Position numbers and translations under genes: made by a program
DNA from: Barnesiella sp. An55
GTDB lineage: Bacteria; Bacteroidota; Bacteroidia; Bacteroidales; Barnesiellaceae
Direction: 5' to 3'
Length of the DNA: 64,000 nucleotides
NCBI RefSeq assembly: GCF_002161555.1
Contig: NZ_NFHZ01000017.1
Location: forward strand, 1-64,000
The notes under the pieces: generated by a model
Seen by the model: the letters and a program-made list of their open reading frames with translations, nothing else
What the model was told of the DNA's origin: nothing
Database searches by the model: none
Shown here: positions 61,404 through 64,000 of the stretch, piece after piece
Position numbering within the stretch: the first letter of the stretch is position 1
Layout of the letters: each line of letters starts with the position of its first letter

Positions 61404-62156
61404 TCAACTCTGCGGCTTGCCGGCAATGGGCGAGTGGCGGGCGATGAACTCGGCAAACGACTCCTTGTAGGTGTCGGAGATGGGGATATACTCCTTGCCA
61501 AAGACGATGCGGTTGCGGTCGATCATCTTGATTTTGCTCCCTTGCACGATAAACGAGCGGTGCACCCGTATGAACTGACCCTCGGGCAGCATCTCTTCGA
61601 GCGACTTGAGACTCAGCAGCGAGAGGATGGGGTGTGGTTCGCCTTCGAGATAAATCTTCACATAGTCCTTCAGGCCCTCGATGTAGAGAATCTTGTCAAG
61701 GGGTATCTGCTTGAGTTTGTAGTCGCTCTTGACAAAGATATAGGGGCTTTGTGCCGGTGTGGGTACAGGGGTGCCGGCGGTACTGTTCCCCTCGGACAAC
61801 TCGAACCATTGCAGCGCCTTTTGGGAGGCCTTGAGAAAATCGGCATAGGAGATGGGCTTGAGCAGGTAGTCGATGGCATTGACCTTGTAGCTGTCCACGG
61901 CATATTGCCCGAAGGCGGTGGTAAAGACGATGCGACTGCGCCCCTCGATCATGCGCGAGAACTCCATGCCGTCGAGTTCGGGCATCTGTATGTCGAGGAA
62001 GATGAGGTCGATGTCGCCCTGCGCAACCCGTTCGACCGCCTGCACTGCCGAGTTGAACGAGGCTTCCAGTTGCAGGAAGGGGGTGCGCTTGACATAACTC
62101 TCCAACAGCTCTATGGCCAGGGGTTCGTCGTCGATAATGCAGCATTTCAGTATCAT
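61404..62156 (-). CDS. LytTR-family response regulator
   Basis: A 250-residue response regulator. The receiver domain (1-120) has the acidic pair Asp9-Asp10, phosphorylated Asp55 in LIFLDIQMPE, Thr in FTTAFGQYA and Lys in YLLKPIS. The LytTR DNA-binding domain follows (about 145-245: YIFVKSDYKLKQI and FIRVHRSFIV). It is translated 18 bases after its histidine kinase gene, on the same transcript as the MacB-type permease. Confidence 0.95.
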   Translation of the reverse strand: MILKCCIIDDEPLAIELLESYVKRTPFLQLEASFNSAVQAVERVAQGDIDLIFLDIQMPELDGMEFSRMIEGRSRIVFTTAFGQYAVDSYKVNAIDYLLKPISYADFLKASQKALQWFELSEGNSTAGTPVPTPAQSPYIFVKSDYKLKQIPLDKILYIEGLKDYVKIYLEGEPHPILSLLSLKSLEEMLPEGQFIRVHRSFIVQGSKIKMIDRNRIVFGKEYIPISDTYKESFAEFIARHSPIAGKPQS

Positions 62157-62174
62157 AGTCTTGTGAGTTTGGGG

Positions 62175-63239
62175 TTAGTTCAAATCGATGGTGAGCGACG
62201 AGCGATAGACTTGTGTGTCGCTCTCGGCATGAAGCGTGTATTTGCCGGGGTAGAGCAGTTCGAGCTGGCGCGAGAGATTTTTGAGTCCTATGCCCGAGCC
62301 ACTCTTGTCGCTCTCGTTTTTGGGGAAGCAGCTGTTCTCGATGTGGCACTCGATGACTCCCTGCGAGGGTTCGCTCATGACAATCTTTACAAACGAGGGC
62401 TCGGTGGCACTGGTGCCGTGCTTGAAGGCATTCTCGATGAGGGTGATGAAGAGCAGCGGAGCAATCTGGTATCCCCGGCACAACCCTTGGGGCATATCGA
62501 CCTCGACCTTCACGTGGCGGGCGAGCCGCAGTCGCATCAGTTCGATGTAGTTGTGGTTGAACTCCAGCTCTTTCTCCATGGGAACATAGGCCTGAGCATT
62601 TTCATAGAGTACATAGCGCAGCATCTTGCTCAACTCGAGTACGGCGCTTTGGGCACGGTCGGGGCTGATGGCGATGAGCGAGTAGATGTTGTTGAGGGTA
62701 TTGAAGAGGAAGTGCGGGTTGAGTTGGTTCTTCAGGTTTTTCAACTCGGCCTCGGTGCGCTCCTGCTCCAGTTGTTTGCGCTCTTTTTCGGTGACAATCC
62801 ACTTCTGGGTCATTTTGATGGCTACGCTCAACCCCACAATCAAGGCCAGTGTAATGGAGTCTTGCCACTGCATGAGCCCCGGCCGGGGTGGACGGGGAAT
62901 GGGCCTGCGTTGCAGGAACTCATCGGGGATAATCATGCGGTGTACCAGGTAGATGACCACATTGGCTACCACGATGAGCAGCAGGTTGTAGAGAATAAAC
63001 TGTACCGGTTTTTTGCGGAACAGCACCTGGTCGATGAGCCACAGGTAGTTGATATAGAAGATTATCGCAATACAGATGGGCTGGATATAGAACTTCATGA
63101 GGCTGAATTCGTGCAATCGTCGCATACTCTCGACTCGCTCGATGAAGAGGAGCGGTAAGAGAAAGACGATTGCCCACGCCAGTATGTGGATAAAGACGGG
63201 GTTCCATCTGAAGCGGATATGTTGTCGGTCGGGTGCCAT
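62175..63239 (-). CDS. LytS/YehU-type sensor histidine kinase
   Basis: A 354-residue membrane kinase with four predicted membrane helices (about 15-35, 48-68, 80-102 and 128-146), a short coiled coil, then the His_kinase domain with LNPHFLFNTLNNIYSLI (phosphorylated His) and a C-terminal ATPase domain (LLFITLIENAFKHG, GSGIGLKNL). I took the ATG at 63239. A TATCTTTG box (63244-63251) ends five bases before it, so if that promoter is used the message is nearly leaderless; without it the gene is read from the upstream permease. Partner of the LytTR regulator. Confidence 0.93.
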   Translation of the reverse strand: MAPDRQHIRFRWNPVFIHILAWAIVFLLPLLFIERVESMRRLHEFSLMKFYIQPICIAIIFYINYLWLIDQVLFRKKPVQFILYNLLLIVVANVVIYLVHRMIIPDEFLQRRPIPRPPRPGLMQWQDSITLALIVGLSVAIKMTQKWIVTEKERKQLEQERTEAELKNLKNQLNPHFLFNTLNNIYSLIAISPDRAQSAVLELSKMLRYVLYENAQAYVPMEKELEFNHNYIELMRLRLARHVKVEVDMPQGLCRGYQIAPLLFITLIENAFKHGTSATEPSFVKIVMSEPSQGVIECHIENSCFPKNESDKSGSGIGLKNLSRQLELLYPGKYTLHAESDTQVYRSSLTIDLN

Positions 63240-63243
63240 AGTA

Positions 63244-63251
63244 CAAAGATA
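63244..63251 (-). promoter_or_regulatory. Possible -7 box touching the histidine kinase start
   Basis: TATCTTTG on the minus strand, five bases before the ATG. No TTTG at the -33 position, so this is weaker than the similar helicase promoter. Confidence 0.35.
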
Positions 63252-63276
63252 AGGATTTGAAAATAAAAAACGATGA

Positions 63277-64000
63277 TTATTCATAACGAATGGCTTCGAT
63301 GGGATCGAGGTTGGCGGCTTTGCGGGCCGGGTACCAGCCGAAGAATATGCCGGTAATCGTGCAGACGAAGAACGAGAGTATCACCGAATAGGCCTGTATG
63401 TAAACCGGCCAGTTGAATACCAGGTTGACCACCATCGAGGCTCCTACGCCCAGCAGCACCCCGATGATACCACCCGTTACGCTGATGAGCACCGCCTCGA
63501 TGAGAAACTGGGCCAGAATGTCGATACCTCGGGCTCCGATCGACATGCGCAATCCTATCTCGCGGGTGCGCTCGGTCACCGATACATACATGATGTTCAT
63601 GATGCCGATACCGCCCACCAGCAGCGAGATGCCTGCGATACAGGCCAGCAGGATGGTCATCATGTCGGTGGTCGAGCTCATCATCGAGCTCATCTCCTCT
63701 TGCGACCGTATCTCGAAGTCATCTTCTTCGCCCTCCTTGATTTTGTGATTTTTGCGCAGAATCTGGGTTATCTCGTCGATAGCCTGAGGGGTGAGTTCTT
63801 CGGTAAGAGCCGAGCAGAAGATACCTTGCAGGTAGGTGATGGCCAGCACCCGTTTCTGCACCGTGGTGTAGGGGGCCAGCACCATGTCGTCCTGGTCCAT
63901 GCCCATGCTGTTGTAGCCCTTTGGCGTGAGTGTCCCTACAATTTTGAGCGGTATCTTGTTGAACCGAATCACCTTGCCGATGGGATTCTCGCCGTTGGGG
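63277..64000 (-). CDS. MacB/FtsX-type ABC transporter permease (partial)
   Basis: The C-terminal part of an ABC permease; the frame stays open to the window edge, so the start lies outside. It carries a periplasmic MacB_PCD segment (to about 63700) and the FtsX domain with three membrane helices. VTERTREIGLRMSIGARGIDILAQFLIEA is the family hallmark coupling helix, and the end reads WYPARKAANLDPIEAIRYE. MacB-type pumps export peptides, lipoproteins or macrolides. It is co-oriented with the two-component genes 37 bases downstream, which probably regulate it. Confidence 0.93.
   Translation of the reverse strand, partial: PNGENPIGKVIRFNKIPLKIVGTLTPKGYNSMGMDQDDMVLAPYTTVQKRVLAITYLQGIFCSALTEELTPQAIDEITQILRKNHKIKEGEEDDFEIRSQEEMSSMMSSTTDMMTILLACIAGISLLVGGIGIMNIMYVSVTERTREIGLRMSIGARGIDILAQFLIEAVLISVTGGIIGVLLGVGASMVVNLVFNWPVYIQAYSVILSFFVCTITGIFFGWYPARKAANLDPIEAIRYE

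Noticed and set aside
61434-63158. 574-codon + strand frame opposite the two-component genes
   Set aside because: Shadow of two well-defined genes; no start signal or domain.

Overview
The window looks like a gut-type Bacteroidota chromosome (Bacteroidales; family not fixed by what I can see). The evidence is SusC/SusD pairs, FecR/ECF sigma switches, type IX secretion (T9SS) sorting tails, a general lack of strong Shine-Dalgarno sequences, and many copies of the Bacteroidota promoter (TTTG, about 19-20 nt, TAnnTTTG). T9SS-sorted enzymes inside a Sus-type locus argue for a lineage outside the genus Bacteroides proper (inference).

Layout. (1) 1-7.8 kb is the right end of a prophage: small tail-region genes, a tape measure protein, a distal tail protein and a convergent tyrosine recombinase, ending beside tRNA-Glu(CUC). 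(2) 8-38 kb is housekeeping and surface-biology chromosome: orphan TrpB2, Fe-type superoxide dismutase, a TPR/PD40-NfeD-FloA operon, a YcxB-like protein, a DUF486 protein, AsmA, initiator tRNA, TetR-FabG, two TonB-dependent outer-membrane proteins, an RluA-type pseudouridine synthase, a DbpA-like helicase next to a candidate small RNA, an ATP-grasp-like protein, a T9SS PKD protein, a transglutaminase-like protein, a nitroreductase-DUF2520-KdsC-Maf operon, a DUF308 protein, a lipid kinase, a phosphoesterase and tRNA-Gly(CCC). (3) 38.2-57.9 kb is visibly AT-richer and carries one ten-gene polysaccharide utilisation locus (PUL), all on the + strand: ECF sigma, FecR anti-sigma, STN-bearing SusC, SusD, LamG-EEP phosphodiesterase-like protein, GH20, a small secreted T9SS protein, GH2, a GH123-like/phosphodiester-glycosidase (NAGPA) fusion with a T9SS tail, and a GH78-like enzyme. 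(4) 57.9-64 kb returns to core-like sequence: a GNAT-nitrilase fusion, a DUF6249/ECF sigma/DUF5056 cluster, and a MacB-type permease with a LytS/LytTR two-component pair.

How the genes work together. The PUL is the most interesting unit. The STN domain on SusC should signal through FecR to the ECF sigma factor when a glycan is bound. Three enzyme types for beta-linked HexNAc/Gal residues (GH20, GH2, GH123-like) sit with two phosphodiester-directed folds (EEP and NAGPA). This suggests a phosphodiester-containing, amino-sugar-rich glycan, such as a GPI-anchor glycan, a phosphorylated N-glycan or a teichoic-acid-like polymer. The substrate is inference. Other points of note are a self-contained ~73-nt candidate sRNA near 24.54 kb, a probable TetR operator at 18163-18178, a family of covarying intergenic hairpins near 22.9 and 30.2 kb, a very stable GAAA-capped hairpin inside the PUL, and a decayed tRNA-like segment at the PUL edge.
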